NCBI GenBank assembly: GCA_000320545.1
Contig: ADNK01002379.1
Coordinates: 1 to 64,000 of the forward strand
From: Bigelowiella natans CCMP2755
Lineage: Eukaryota > Cercozoa > Chlorarachniophyceae
Reading direction: 5' to 3'
DNA: 64,000 nucleotides
Translations under genes and position numbers: made by a program
In this document: one piece after another, positions 25,501 through 38,661 of the stretch
Layout of the letters: every line of letters starts with the position of its first letter
How positions within the stretch are numbered: the first letter of the stretch is position 1
Notes under the pieces: model-generated
Seen by the model: only the letters and a program-made list of their open reading frames with translations
What the model was told of the DNA's origin: nothing
The model's database searches: none

Positions 25501-26173
25501 GAATATTGAGCGCGCGCGCGTGTGTGTGTGTGTGTGTGTGGGTGTGGGTGTGTATGCGTTTGCTTGCGAGCTTCCTGATGCTTTGTGAAGTTAAGCACAT
25601 CACGAATGCGGCATGAAATTGTTAAAAAACGAACAAACGCTGGAAGCAAGGCACACTGCTCGCAGCTGCGGCGAGAAGCTTCGTTTCACCTTAGATGAGC
25701 GCGATGATCCTAAAAACACAACAAAGTACGACACAACTTCAAAATTCGTACGCGACCGGACATACATAAACTACAATGCCATGCAGATGGGCTATTCCGC
25801 AGCTGCTAGCTGTTGGAGAACTCATCATCCTTTCTGGCAAAAAGAAGCTATTTTAAGTGTTCGGATGCAGATTGTTTGTTTGTTTGTTTGTTTGTTGTTT
25901 CTGCCATGTTTCGCGACGTTGCAAGCTAAGCTCACCTCGGGTACTCCTGTAGGCATTTGCTGCCAACCGAAGCTCATAGTTGTCCTATTATCAGGATTGC
26001 TGATGTAGTACCTGCGAGGAGAGGGAGCACCGGTTCAAAATGAGCAGCGAGCAGCAACGAAGAGTGGGGATTTTCTCGTATCCTTTCACACATCCATTCG
26101 CATACCTATAGCTGCATTTCTTTCTCGGGCAAAACCAGGAGAATCTATACTCTCCACCTGTGAGAGACGATAC

Positions 26174-26213
<40 letters not shown>

Positions 26214-26718
26214 GAGAGAGACAAAGACAGAGGGCGAGAGGGAGAGAAAACGGATACGTGTTAAACACCATGATCATTATAACCCTTTACAGGGACGCTA
26301 TTTGATGTGTCGCGTACGGGTGGTATCGTTGCAGTGAATGTCCAGAATCAAGCCTGACAAGAACATGCAATATTCGTTTGCACGACAACAATTAGAGTCA
26401 CTCTTGAAGAAGACGAATGAGCGCTTGTTTAGGACAAAGGCGTTTTCTTTTCTAACCGTGGACGGGACACGCATGGAGCTTCGAGATCCCCGCTATACTC
26501 TTAGAGTAGTTGACCTGTCATCATTTCGGGATTATGGCATCAGGCTACCCACATCTTACTCCATTTGAAATGTTTTTGTAGGGCACATCCAATGCAGGAA
26601 ATATGGCATGGTTTCATACGCATCTAGGCATCGAATGATATCAAACGGATTATCCCCACATTTTCCCCTTAGCAACTTCTTTGCAAGTATACTTTCGCAG
26701 GGGCCGCATAGATCGGGT

Positions 26719-26756
<38 letters not shown>

Positions 26757-26860
26757 CAAAGCACAGGATACATGTACACGCAAAAGTGTAGCTTAATGAC
26801 CGTTTTTGTGAATCTCTTGTGCCATGCCTAACAACATCGTGAAGCGTTAATACACACACG

Positions 26861-26897
<37 letters not shown>

Positions 26898-28154
26898 ACA
26901 CGCGCGCGCGCGCGCATTAACATATATGCATACCTATATAATTACAAGTTGATCAGAATCTTCTATTATTGGGTTGGATATTCGTGCGCGGAAAAGGCGC
27001 GGTATGTGTATTTGTATGCGTATGTGTATACGTGTTTGTGTTTGTGTTTGTGTTTGTGTTTGTGTTTGTGTTGTGTGTGTGTGTGTGTGTGTGTGTGTAC
27101 GTGCGCCATCACACATGTATTTTCTCGATCCAATTATTAGGACCATCTTTGAGGTATATGCAATATCTACCACTTGCTCCAGCCTCTTCCTCTTCAGCTT
27201 CGTTTTTAGCAACTTCTCTTGTAGCGGCATTTTACCTAAAAAAGGATGCACGATCGAAAGATGCAATGCACGCACTCACCCATCTGCACACCCTGTTCTC
27301 CCTCTCGCACCCATCGATTTCGATGTCACAAATACGTGGGTATCGTGCACGTGTGCGCACGCGGCGCGTCACAACTTCAATTCGCGGCATCGGCAAGCAC
27401 GGAGGCACACCTGCCCGCCATTCTTCTTCCGTCCACCAAAACCAATCCGGCCGCGTTAATTCCTGGAAATCAATGTTGATCGACACCATGACTACAACGA
27501 CGCGCGCGTTGCTGGCACGCGCGTGTGCACGTGTAAATCTAGACATATTCTAGAGGCAAGCGCTGCTCTACCTCATGCTCTTGCTGCCATCCAGGAAATG
27601 TGTCAGGGATCTTTTTGGTCCGCACGTATCCTTCGCACGTCCACTGCAGTAACACGTGAGGGGGAGGGGGGCAAGATTGCTAGTTAGGAGAGGGCTCGGG
27701 GAGGCGAAGATTGCTTTCGCGCGTGCATACGTGCGCCTTCGTATGTCTGCGTGCGAGTCCACGTGTTGATGGTATGGATGGTTTCAAGTTGGAGCAGTGC
27801 TTCTATTTCTTGGAATAGCTTGCGAATTGACGGACCCTCGATCGATCCAACGTGAGCTCTTCAAACGCACCGAATCCCTGGGAGGGGGGGGGGGGAAAGG
27901 GTGCATAACATTTTAAATTCTAGCCATCGTGAGCACACTCAAATCTTATTCACTGAAACATCATTGTGTTACTACCACCACCACTACTCCTAATACTACT
28001 ACCACTACTACTACTACTACTACCACAACTTCTACTTGTACGATAACTATTGTTATTGTTACTACCTCCGTGTCGTTCAGGTAGCGTGCATTGTCACTTA
28101 GCACGAATGTCATGTTAGTTATTACACACGTATCTCTCTCCCTCTCTCTCTCTC

Positions 28155-28191
<37 letters not shown>

Positions 28192-28682
28192 TATGTATTC
28201 GTCGGCATATACTGCTCATAGGCAGACAGGCACACGCGCATACGCGCGCTCGTGCTACTTGCCATCGTAATCATTATGTAGTATTCGCAAGTCGCCACCA
28301 TTGCATATCATTACTTATCCCACACGGCCAAGTTGCCGAACTTCTCGTCGCTGTACACAAACTGCAAGCCCTTCTTGTAGAGCGCGCCTAAGCAGTACCA
28401 ACACCACCACCAGCAGCGGTAGTAGCAGCAGCAGCCCCACGGACAATGATGATGATGATGGTGTTGATGATGATGGTGATGATAGTGGTGGCGATGGTGA
28501 GGAAGGATAAAGCAGGATGTCACCAAAAATAGAATTAAAAATTATTATCGAGGAGGGAGAGGAGGGCTGGGTTGTTGCCATACGTACCATCTCCCTCATC
28601 TGGGAGTTTAAAGTTTAATAATTCGAGCTCTCTTTTGCTGTGAGTTTGTACAACAACAACAACAATAAGAAGCACATAATCA

Positions 28683-28722
<40 letters not shown>

Positions 28723-29407
28723 AAAAAAAATACAAACACGCGCAGAACGCGCATCATTTCCATGCATATATACACGTGGAATTAAACGTTTGCTTCTTTA
28801 GATGGCATTTTCAAAGGACGATCAATATCTCAGCACAGCGCCTACCTGGCGAACGTTTTGTTTATGTCGATATCGTCAAGACTAGGGGGGGGGGGGGGGG
28901 TGCCGAGCTTCCGATTTCCCCGCCATTGATAGCGATTAACTAAGAAAACGTGGTGGCGCAGTAATTAATGGTAGATGCTGCTGCTGATGATGATGATGAC
29001 AATGACGGCGTAGATCAAGGATACTGAGAAGACTAATGGCAGCATAGAAATCGTACTCATAAGACATATTTTAGCAGTCGATGAGCGGTGTAAGACTCAA
29101 TTGTGATGAATGCCCTCAGCAGCGCAGCACAAATGCACAAAGAAACCACCAAGCAACCAAAGAAATGACACCCCCTCTACCACTGCGACGTTTACTACGA
29201 CTGCTACTGCTACTACTACTTCTACTACTACTACTACTACTACTACTTACCAATATCAGGTATCATGTATCGATCATCCTCCTCGTGCCTTTCTAGCGCC
29301 TCTCTCATATCTGCAATTGTGACTAAATTAGTGCTTCATATATATATGCATAGTCGTTCAGCATTTGATTGGACATATATACATACATATATACATACAC
29401 GCATACA

Positions 29408-29446
<39 letters not shown>

Positions 29447-30291
29447 ACCATCCCCTCATTTAATTTACATGATCCTTGCGGGAAAGCCTGTACAGACTCG
29501 TCATCGGGATATTTCGGTCTGGCATTGCATGTAGCCAACGAAGGCAGGTCAATTTAACGAGAAAACCATGGCGAATACCCAATATATCATTCAATGGACA
29601 CACACCACAAAGAGAAAGAGAGAGAGGGAGATAGAGAGAGAGAATATATAATAATACCCTCGAACCCACGATAGACTCATATTTCGCTTATAGGAGCTTT
29701 CCGGTCTTCCGCGCCGTACTGTAAGCATACCAAGAATCATTGAGTATTAATTAAATAAATAAATACATAAATGACACTGAACAGGCAAACGCGCAGTTGC
29801 GTCGATCATGGATAGACAACGGAAAGCACTTGTTCATTCTACGCAACAGCACCAAGTTTGCCCTTCTCAGAAAGCTTCCCTCCTCCCCATATTGGCTTTT
29901 TCCTCGAAGGCCCAGTTGTGTTGGCTTGCAGTTCCTTGAACCATCCAGCACTCCAGAGCTGCCGCATCTTTCGCCATAGCGGGTCGTCGTACATGTTGTG
30001 CGCGCGTGCCCGGACATTTGACTCTTGATCCACATCCATGTCAGCTACAGAGCGAATGTCACAGAGGCTGTCGTCACTGCGCGTGTGTGGCATCCCTGAA
30101 GTAATGGTAGATGGATTTTTGGGTTGAAAATTGCAAGGCATGGACGAACAGCGTGCAGTAGTTTGTTCTTTGCGAACATATTCGCTGGCATGCAGGAGAT
30201 TCGGCAACCTAAGAGACCGTGGGAGGATGGGCGAGAAGGCCAAAGGGACACGGTGAATAGTCCGCACAACGCGCATAACCGGAAACAGCAT
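24471..30291 (-). CDS. Unrecognised multi-exon gene
   Basis: I do not recognise this protein. Coding-like blocks with plausible splice sites on the minus strand, in order of transcription, are: about 29880-30060 (DPLWRKMRQLWSAGWFKELQ), about 29480-29550 (RPKYPDDESVQAFPQ), about 28320-28385 (ALYKKGLQFVYSDEKFGN), 27575-27645 (WTCEGYVRTKKIPDTFPGWQ), about 27305-27460 (ELTRPDWFWWTEEEWRAG), about 27130-27235 (Glu/Lys-rich), about 25950-26150, about 25275-25320 (NEGVAARHPFVYDMD) and about 24815-24890 (KVKCPECKVVRKML). The Trp-rich basic N-terminal part and the CPEC pair near the end are the only motifs. The introns hold many AC, AT, GA and TAC tracts. Whether this is one gene or two adjacent ones is not settled. 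Confidence 0.45.
24914..29443. repeat. Microsatellites in introns of the 24-30 kb gene
   Basis: Tracts include AT at 24914-24950, AC then GA at 24988-25062, GA/AT/GT at about 25440-25545, AC at 26174-26212, AC at 26718-26752, AC/GC at 26852-26915, GTTT then GT at 27035-27098, CT then AT at 28133-28188, AC at 28684-28720, ACT at 29208-29247 and CT at 29410-29443. They lie between the coding-like blocks. Confidence 0.8.
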
Positions 30292-30539
30292 CTCAGCGCG
30301 TCGCTCCTTGAACCTTTGGATTTAGTCGCAGATGCGTTTACCGACCCGATGGATGAATACACAAACGTTTTACCATTAAATATGAAGCCTCGCACGGTCT
30401 CTGGATGCTCCCCCCCGAAGCGTTGAAATCGAGCGGGAGTGGGATCGAGAAAGGGCAGGGTTGTGATGGGCAGCGAGGAGGGGGACGGGAACCCTGATGT
30501 TTCCGAAGAGCCGTGTCCGAGCCGATTCAGGTTTGTCAA

Positions 30540-31844
30540 AAAGGCGTCGGCAATCTATCTAAGAATTACAAATTCGAGTACCATGTTTCCATTCATTTCG
30601 GCGACAAGGCATTGACGTTGTCTCTCAGGCTACAAACTCGTCAATCACGAACTCAGGCAGCGACATGCGAAGATCATTTGCGACAAGGAATATAATCGAT
30701 CTTTGTCGCCAAAAGGAAGGCATTTCGCCTCTAATTCAACGACGATTGCCAGACATTCAAACCATTTGAATGGTGGACGTCACAGGCAGCATTGCCTTGT
30801 CTAGTTTTCTACGTCAAGCACTTGTTCGTTGGTTGCCTCCAAAAGGGGTGCACGATGACAATCGGAACAGCAGCAGTAACAAAACGATGAAACAATGACA
30901 ACACCATCACCTGTCACACTGCAGGAACCATCGCTTGTTGAGTTGCAAGACTCAGGCTGGCAGGCTGCACAGCACGACCAGCACGTGCCAACGTCAACAA
31001 CGACATGAACGTGCACCTTCAACGCTTCTGGCTTCTCGCCTTTGGGTTCAGCTTGTGTTCTGACAGCGTCTTCACCACGTCCAACTTGCCACTTCCAGCT
31101 GGCCAGGCGCCGATGTCGAGCGGGCAAGGCAGTGAAACCTCCTTCTCTGGTTCTGTCAAGTGCTCGTGCTCGTGCTCGTCCGCCAGTTCAAGCACATGCA
31201 CAAAGTGAAGACGACTCCAATTGTTGCTTCTCTCAGCCATGCCATCACGCCATCACGCGCGCGCGTCATCGATCATCAAGTTGGCATCATGCAATGATGC
31301 AATGATGAGCACTGATGCGATGAATTGAATGTTTCGCCTGGAGATTCTCATGTGCGAGTCACACGTGCAGCAACTTGCCTCACTTTTCCCGTGAGAACGC
31401 AAGTCTTCACGTTTCCACTTCGCACGTGTGTGCTGGTGCACACGTGAGACGAAGTGCAGGTTGTCACCAGTGCAAGGTGTTCTGCAAGGTGTTTTCTCCA
31501 ATCCATACAGATCTAGAGATGCACGCTGGATGCTGCACAGCTGCACAAATCCCAAAATGAATTGCACACACAGAACAATGATTTTACTTTCTGACGTTTC
31601 GCCGACGGCAAGTAAATCAAATGCGATTGCTCAATTGACACCTTTTCACGTGCAACTGGGTCGAAAACAGAATTTTTGGTGCCATGGGACTAGCTACCTA
31701 GACTGTCCTGGCTAGCTGGGCACTGTGTACAATTAAATGGTGCAGAAAATACAGTTTCATGATGTTGCAAAATTTTCACAGTGTTCACTAAACATGCACT
31801 ACCCGACTGACGTGTTGGCACAGTTCTCATGAGTTGTCTTCACA
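30540..31844. other. Interval with no recognised gene; CACGTG and CTAG words
   Basis: No convincing protein is found on either strand. Between about 30980 and 31655 the sequence holds five CACGTG palindromes, and near 31688-31720 a small cluster of CTAG words directly beside the 3' end of the WW/S1 gene. If the strand alternation of the window holds, a short + gene would be expected here, but I cannot support one. Confidence 0.35.
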
Positions 31845-32842
31845 CTAGTCCTTTTTGAATTGAAGGATGTCGAGCCTGACACGTTCTCTTTGTTTTCCAT
31901 TTCTGCCTTTCATCATTTTCACGCCAGTGATGATGACATCTACAACATCTCCGATGGAAATAATTTCGTGTATGCCCATGTCTTCATTAGAAATCGAAAC
32001 ATTTTTTTCGGCCCACTTACGAATGACCCACGCAGGGATTAAGCCTGTGTAATTTTTTGTGGTTTTGTCACTGCTTTTGCATTCAAAGTCAACCAATGCT
32101 CCAAATTCTGCAACAAGTTTAATTGTAGCATCTTCAAAGATCATGCCACTCTTCAACTGGATGGTGTTATTTCGTCTTCTATTTCTTCTCTTTCTTCCTC
32201 GATGAACTTCCCATTCACCATTGTTGGTTTCTTGTTCCCTTTCATCAAGATCCTCCCTCTTGCTTCCTCCGTTTGTTGACTGATCAGCTTTTGAATCAAC
32301 TGGGATGGAAGATGGGACTGAGTCTTTCGATGAAGTCAATTCGATTGAAGTAGATTTATTTTGAGAAACGATGACTCCATTCTTTCGACCGATACTATTT
32401 TTGGCCTCTTGTGCGGTTAGAATAGCTGCAGTGACATGAATAATTTCTTCCTCCTCGCCTCGGTGTTCCCTAAGACTGTCCTTTTCGTTTTCCCCACATT
32501 CAAAATTCAGTACCGAATCGTGAGTCACAAAGGTAGACGGTGTGTCCCAAGTTGTCTCCCCGGTGTGGGGATTGTAAAAATATGCAACACAGGAGTTTGG
32601 ATCAATGTACCTGCAAAAAGACTTTGATCAGATGTTTTGTGCAGTTGACAATCTGAGCATGGTGATTTGTAGTTGCAACTGTGAACAGGTAAACCAAGTT
32701 GGTCACACTTTATCCATTCCGTCTCCAGTACATCGCGAGCCGAAACCTTAGCCGCATCTCTCTTTTTGATTTTTACCAACAGGTAGAGGCTGCCCTCGTC
32801 ATCAGAGCAGACAGTCGCCATCGTGTCAATCTTTGTGCACAT
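31845..32842 (-). CDS. WW-domain plus S1-type RNA-binding protein
   Basis: Two exons on the minus strand: 32709-32842 and 31845-32610, joined by a 98-base intron (donor AA|GTGTGA, acceptor TTTTTGCAG|G). Splicing creates a complete WW domain: EWIKYIDPNSCVAYFYNPHT followed by GETTWDTP, with both signature Trp residues and the aromatic pair. WW domains bind proline-rich peptides. After an acidic and then Arg-rich linker (GRKRRNRRRN), the C-terminal 100 residues read as an S1/OB-fold: LKSGMIFEDATIKLVAEFGA, then SIGDVVDVIITGVK and RERVRLDILQF. A nuclear RNA-processing or transcription-linked adaptor role is inferred from the domain pair. The total is about 300 residues. I do not recognise a named orthologue. 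Confidence 0.8.
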
Positions 32843-33388
32843 TCCACGAACTAGACTGCGTTGGTTTTGGGTCTACGCCTTGAATATTGTCATGACGCAA
32901 CATTAAGAACGACGCAGATTCATGAAAACCCTGATGCATTCAAGCAATTTGGGAGATGATCCCCATGGGCATTTGCTTTTTTATCTTCTCTGTCGATGAT
33001 TCGCATGTCGCGATGGTGAAATATAGGGTGAAATGCGCTTCATGTGCAATTGCCTCATTGCTTCTATCTTATCTTCAGAGATTTTTGACAATCCCCTCCC
33101 CTATGCGTCCCCAGCTGGGCCCAGGCGTCTCCTACAGAGAGGCGTAATGCGCCAAAAAACCTTGAACTTTCACACGTGAACGTAGATGAAGACTTAGAGA
33201 TTAGAGATCGCACACATAATGCGGGCGCACACATGCACAATGACACATGGGTAAAAAATTAGAACAATTGACACATTCTTGCCCCGATCGATTCAATCAG
33301 TAAACTCTTTATTTTGTAAGCCATTAACTGTAATTTCGATGAGTGGCGATACGTGCTATGCTACCTTATATGTATTGATTTTTCGCAG
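32843..33388. promoter_or_regulatory. Divergent interval between WW/S1 gene and TPC gene
   Basis: About 550 bases between outward-facing genes. It may contain the first TPC exon (a Met-containing stretch around 33279-33350 precedes the acceptor TTTTTCGCAG at 33388). One CTAG tetramer was seen. No specific promoter motif was identified. Confidence 0.35.
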
Positions 33389-36300
33389 TGACAGACCAAC
33401 CTCGTCGAAGGCAAGAAATAATCTTGATGTTCCATTGCTGCCAGAAGAGAAACAAAGTGTAAAACCTAACAGTCCTGAAGGATTTGAAATGGATGTAAGG
33501 TCCGCTTCAACCGGCAAGGAGGTTTCTGCTTATTCAAATTCTCCTCTAATAATACATGGTTGAATTATATTGGCTTATGATACGGTACAAAAGCCGATGA
33601 GCCTCCCAGAATACATGACTTTAAACCTGGAAGACGACATACACACTACGGTGATGCTCTTCAGCAAATTTTGAACGAAATCTCTAGGCAACTATTTGAC
33701 TAGGTTATGAGTCATTTATTTTGCAAAGGACATAAAACCACCATACGGAGATAGTTGGGACGATGTGTCTATTGAGGGTAATAGGATGAATTACATCATC
33801 GATTGGAATAAATAGAGAATGTTTCTATAGATCGGTGCCAAATAGCAGCTGTGCTCATAGACGATGGGATTCACAGCAGAGATATCCACCATTCTTGCGA
33901 TCTTAAATCGATTCAGGTAAGTATACACAATTTTGGTCTAATTCTCAGCAATGCTTTGAACAAATTTCAATCATTTGTCCATAGATGTATAGAATAACAA
34001 ATCATCGTTGGTGGCGCCGAAGCATTGTGATGGTGGCATTAGTCAATCTTTGCCTAGCTTTCTTCGAAGGCCCTTGTGTGAACACGCCTTGCGCCCCGAA
34101 TTCGCTTTTGCTAACTATTGAATCCGTGTGCCTATTGGTCTACACGATTGATACAACAATTGAAATATGTGCGCGGGGCTCAAATCACTTCTTTAAATCT
34201 GGATGGAATAAAGCCAAAGTAGTCTCAAAGGAAATTTTATTTAACCGATTTTTGGAACTCGATGTCAAGATAATTAAATCACAAACAGATTCCTTTTATT
34301 CTTTTCTCATGGATATGGATTTTTGTGCCTCATTCTCTACGAATTCAAAGGTATTGAGTACTTGATGCCGTCAATGTACACCATTAATTTTTATTGCTCT
34401 ATATTTTCTAGGATGATAAGACCATTCTTCATGCTAGCCTATGCTCATAACCTACGTATGGTCATGAATAGCATGTTTAAGGTGAGCATACTTATATAGA
34501 ATGCAATCCATTATTTTGTCATGTAATATCGGAATGAATGAATAATACTGAATCAACATCAGGGAATGGCAGCAGTGACCTATATTGGAACTTTACTTCT
34601 GTTTCACCTCATAATATTTGCCATAATTGGCACGAAGGTTACTCAGCTTTAATGCTTTAATATATTAAGCAGTAACAAGTGTGATCCATTCTCCAATTAA
34701 GATTCTCATTATTTCCAGTTCTTTGCGAAAGTCTCTCCGACTGAATTTGGCACTTTTTACCGGTCCTGTATTAGCTTATTTACCCTACTGACCACGGTAA
34801 TCGCTCCAAAGGTTGATATTATCAAGCCTTTGTAGTAACTAGTAAAAATTTGATTCAGGCAAACTACCCAAATGTGATGCTGAATGCAATGGATTCTTCG
34901 CTTTTTAATGTTATTTTCTTCATCGTGTTTCTGGTAAAGTCTAGATTCTCATGATGTCCTCTGGTTAGACATTTGTCATTCATACAAAAGGTGGTTGGTT
35001 TGTTCATTTTCTTAAATCTGGCTCTGGCTACAGTATTCAACTCTTACAAGGAACGAATTGAACACGACCTTCTGGTAAATCAGTCTCATTTTTTCGCTCT
35101 AATATTCGAGTTAATATGAATCTGGTTGTAATCAGGTGCATAAAAACCGAGCGAAAATAGCGTTTCAGGCAGCCTTTAAATTGTGCGATCCAGAAGGAAC
35201 AGGCGCAGTTGAAAAGCAGATCTTTGTTCTTGTTTTCAAATATCTTAGACCAAGTGAGATGAACATATATTTAAAGTTTAGTATATGAATAACGAAAGAT
35301 GCAAAACGGTAGATCTGTCAGAAGAAGAATTGGAAGCACTCTTCAGCATCGCAGACATGTATGGTCTAGTTCCAAACAATAAACGAGAATTTCGAAGCTT
35401 AGTTGCTGTTGGGTAGGGATAGAACAAACAAGATCGAGCATGAAAACTTCGGTGTCGTTGTGGTTCTTTACAACATCATTTTTACGGTAAGCCGCTATAT
35501 TCCTATCGACAAGCTGCATTATTTGGCATTGATTCGACATCAATCATTACAGAAAAAAAGGTTTCGTATCGAAGCTCGCAGAGAAAATAAATGGTGGTAG
35601 GTCTTCTGAAGGAATCATTTTCAATGTTAACGAAAATAAATCAAATGCGATAGGTATTTGAGATGGTTGCAGCTTCAAGACCAGTTGCGGTAATAGCATT
35701 CCTGGCACAATATTCGGTCATTAAAGGATCTACCTGCATAGGATGATATTGACCTTCAAGCTTCCGTTTACAAATCTTTTAGCTGCGGAAACATTCATCG
35801 ATGTTAGTGTCGTCATTAACTTGGTAACTGATATAAAAAGGCAACTCTTTATTTTTAAAGAAAACATTTATTCTATACCCATTAGTATTCAGCCATTAAT
35901 TTGTTTGTTTAGATTTTGTTGATAGCTACCGATTACGTTGACAGGTATATTTCTTTAATAAAACTTATGGTATGCATCAATTTAATTAAACAAATACTAT
36001 CAGAAATTATAGAGAAAATATCTACGTTTTCTTGAACACAATTCTCGTAATACACAGTCTCGAAATGGTATTCGCTGCACTTTGGTATATATTATTATCA
36101 ATCGCATCTAATTCATTTTGCTTTACAGAGTGCTGTCCTTCTAACGAATTACAAGAAGTTTTTCTACGAGCTTTTTAATGTATTGGACTTGATTGTTCTT
36201 ATCGGTATTTGGAAAAAAGTAGGCAAGATAAGGGTGCAGGATTAATTAATTATTTGAAACACACTATAGTCGCGTTGCTAGAGTGGATAATCGAAGGACA

Positions 36301-37582
36301 GGGAGGAGATTTAGTAGCCCTCAGATCGGTAACAATACACCATTCTAGGAAGATATCAATTTACACATCATGCCGTATGCTGTATAATATGGATCCGTCT
36401 GTTACGCTTACTTCGGCACAACGAAGGGTTTGACCTACTGTTTCAAGCAATGGTGAGATCTGCACCAGTACTAATGGCGTTATTCTGCGTACTTCTTCAA
36501 ATTATGTAATTCAGTAGTGAACTGACTGCAGATTATTTTGTAGTAAGAAAGTTATCTTTCTCTACAGGTATTTTTTTGCGGTTGTTGGAATGGATCTATT
36601 GCAAGGTGGAAATATTCGCTACTAGTGCTCACTAGTTTGTGGTAAATAATAGAATGTACCCAGGAAAATTAACCCGAGAAAATGTACCTCAAGACTTGGA
36701 CTATCATACCCAGAATTATTACGGTTTTACTGCTAAATTACAAGTTAGAGGCGAGTGTCTTATCGTTCCTATTTTGCAGGACTTAACTATGACTCTCTAG
36801 TAAATGGACTCATTGTGCAATTTAATTTACTCGGTTGAATATGTTAATATATTTTATGGCTTTTTTTCTTATGTTAATTTCATTCCAATACTGCAGTGGT
36901 CAATAACTGGTTCATTGTCGCTGATGCTGCGTGTCGTGTTACGAACGAGGGGATGAGAGCCTTTTTCATAATCTTTTATATAGTCGGTAAGTACCAAAAT
37001 ACTTCGACTTAATCATTGGATGAACTATAGTTCTCAGGAGTGTTGGTTGCTTTGAACGTCATCACGGCCTTTGTTCTCGATACAGTAATGTTTATGCGAA
37101 ATTATCCAAATAAGAAGGTTAAATGCGTATTATTTGTCATTCAATGATTATTTTAACTGATTGAAATTATGGATCACCTTTCAAGGGGCAACATGAAATG
37201 TTGATTCAGAGGGTAAATTTTTGAATATGTTTTTGGTTATACTTTGACTATTCATCCAACATGTTTTCCAAAAAATTGATAAAGGTTGAGAAGATTTGTG
37301 AAGATATTGCCAAACTTGATGGTTATAACATTAAAGTGCGACGGCAACAAGGCATGGTGAGTATTTATGACGCTATTGTTCCGATACTGGGAGAAGATAT
37401 TTAAATTCGTAACTTGAGGATTTAGTTTTGGGAGAAATGTCAAGTGATTCAAGGTATGCGATACTTCGACATTTAGTAGTAGTAGTAGCACTGTTAAGTA
37501 ATGAAGCGGGATGTACGTAGGAAACAGGATTTACATGTCCTTGAGGGATCTACAGCGCTTAAGAGTTGTTTTAAGTCTATAG
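33389..37582 (+). CDS. TPC: Two-pore-type voltage-gated cation channel
   Basis: A two-repeat cation channel of the TPC family, normally in vacuolar or endolysosomal membranes, conducting Ca2+ or Na+. Many short exons (about 40-240 bases) with small AT-rich introns. Recognised pieces: the N-terminal region ALQQILNEISRQLF and AAVLIDDGIHSRDIHH; repeat I S1 RWWRRSIVMVALVNLCLAFF (33985 exon); S4-like IPFILFSWIWIFVPHSLRIQ|RMIRPFFMLAYAH; S5 GMAAVTYIGTLLLFHLIIFA; pore FTLLTT|ANYPNVML; S6 VVGLFIFLNLALATVFNSY; a linker AFKLCDPEGTGAVEKQ in the EF-hand position; repeat II pieces AVLLTNYKKFFYELFNVLDL and APVLMALFCVLLQIM; pore FNLL|VVNNWFIVADA; and S6 GVLVALNVITAFVLD. The end at 37582 (...LRDLQRLRVVLSL, TAG) is my best join. 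A start exon upstream of 33389 is likely. Some internal exons are unresolved. Confidence 0.85.
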
Positions 37583-38661
37583 ACCAGAGAAAAACAAACT
37601 CAGTGCGTGTCAGGGAAAGCTCAGAGTAAAGCTGTACTTTAATTTGAACATCTTCAATATTCACACGAAAGATTACATAAAATTAAATGAAATTGGAAAC
37701 TATATAACGTTACTGTGTAGGACTTTGCCAATGCCACACGAAGATCAAAAAGACTGGAATAGGTAGTTGATTGCACCGCTAGTCTCCATTAGAAATTATT
37801 TACAGCTTCCTTAGGGTCTTTTATGTGTAATTTTAGATCGCGCAGAACAACTCTGATGAAACTTGCAAAAATGTACAGAGGATCGACATCCAATAGTTAC
37901 TGTGTGATCTCGTCCACACCAAAATCAAATGGTGTTTCACCACAGACGGAATCAAAACACAGTTAATGTGATGCGTGTTGAATGATCGATGTACAAAAAA
38001 AAGAAAGTGTTAACATGTTCTAAAATTGCTTGTTGCGCTAGCTTGGCTACATCTGGGCATGACTAGACAAAGCGCGACGTGCCTGCAGATCAGCAGATCA
38101 GCATGAAGGCATACGAGTGCATTTTCATTCCGATCATCATGTGTGCCTATTGTGCATCAATAATTTTAAGTACTGCCCACATAGTGAAATGTTCATGTGC
38201 CACAAAACAAGACAAAACAAGCATTTCACAACCTTGTAGTAACTAAGCATGTTTTGATTAACTTCATTCTTCAATATCATCACTTTTCCATTGTCAACGT
38301 CTAGATCTAGAGATGTCTTTCACCTGCTGCTAGTGGATCAAGCAGCGAGAATCACATTCGCTGATGGAGTTGAATTCAACAAATCCACATGCACCTAATG
38401 ACATAGCATATTTTCTAACAATAAACGATGGGAAAAGTGTAGGCAGTGAACGATACTGCTCATCTGATGGGATATATGTGAAGAACAACATAGACTATGA
38501 TTCTCAGTATAAACTAAGCCAAAATGTTAAATGTCATCAGTTACTAATGTCTAACCTTCTCGTCCCATCTCGATAATATCTTCCCGTTGTTGGGATCTTT
38601 AATAGTTGTAACGGTGATAATGTGAAAAATACGGAAAGCACATCTAACGATATTCAAGTGA
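37583..38661. other. CTAG-containing spacer between TPC and F-box gene 3' ends
   Basis: No gene is supported; a 70-codon + frame at 38364-38576 is possible but has no recognisable feature. CTAG words include a TCTAGATCTAGA palindrome at about 38302 and others near 37781, 38038, 38063 and 38332. Between convergent genes. Confidence 0.5.

Noticed and set aside
25613-26008. 131-codon plus-strand ORF
   Set aside because: It crosses a GTTT tract and overlaps better minus-strand exon candidates (near 25950-26000); no motif was found.
31005-31208. 67-codon plus-strand ORF with a hydrophobic start
   Set aside because: Ser/Cys repeats from a TCGTGC run and no homology-like feature; not enough to call the missing + gene.
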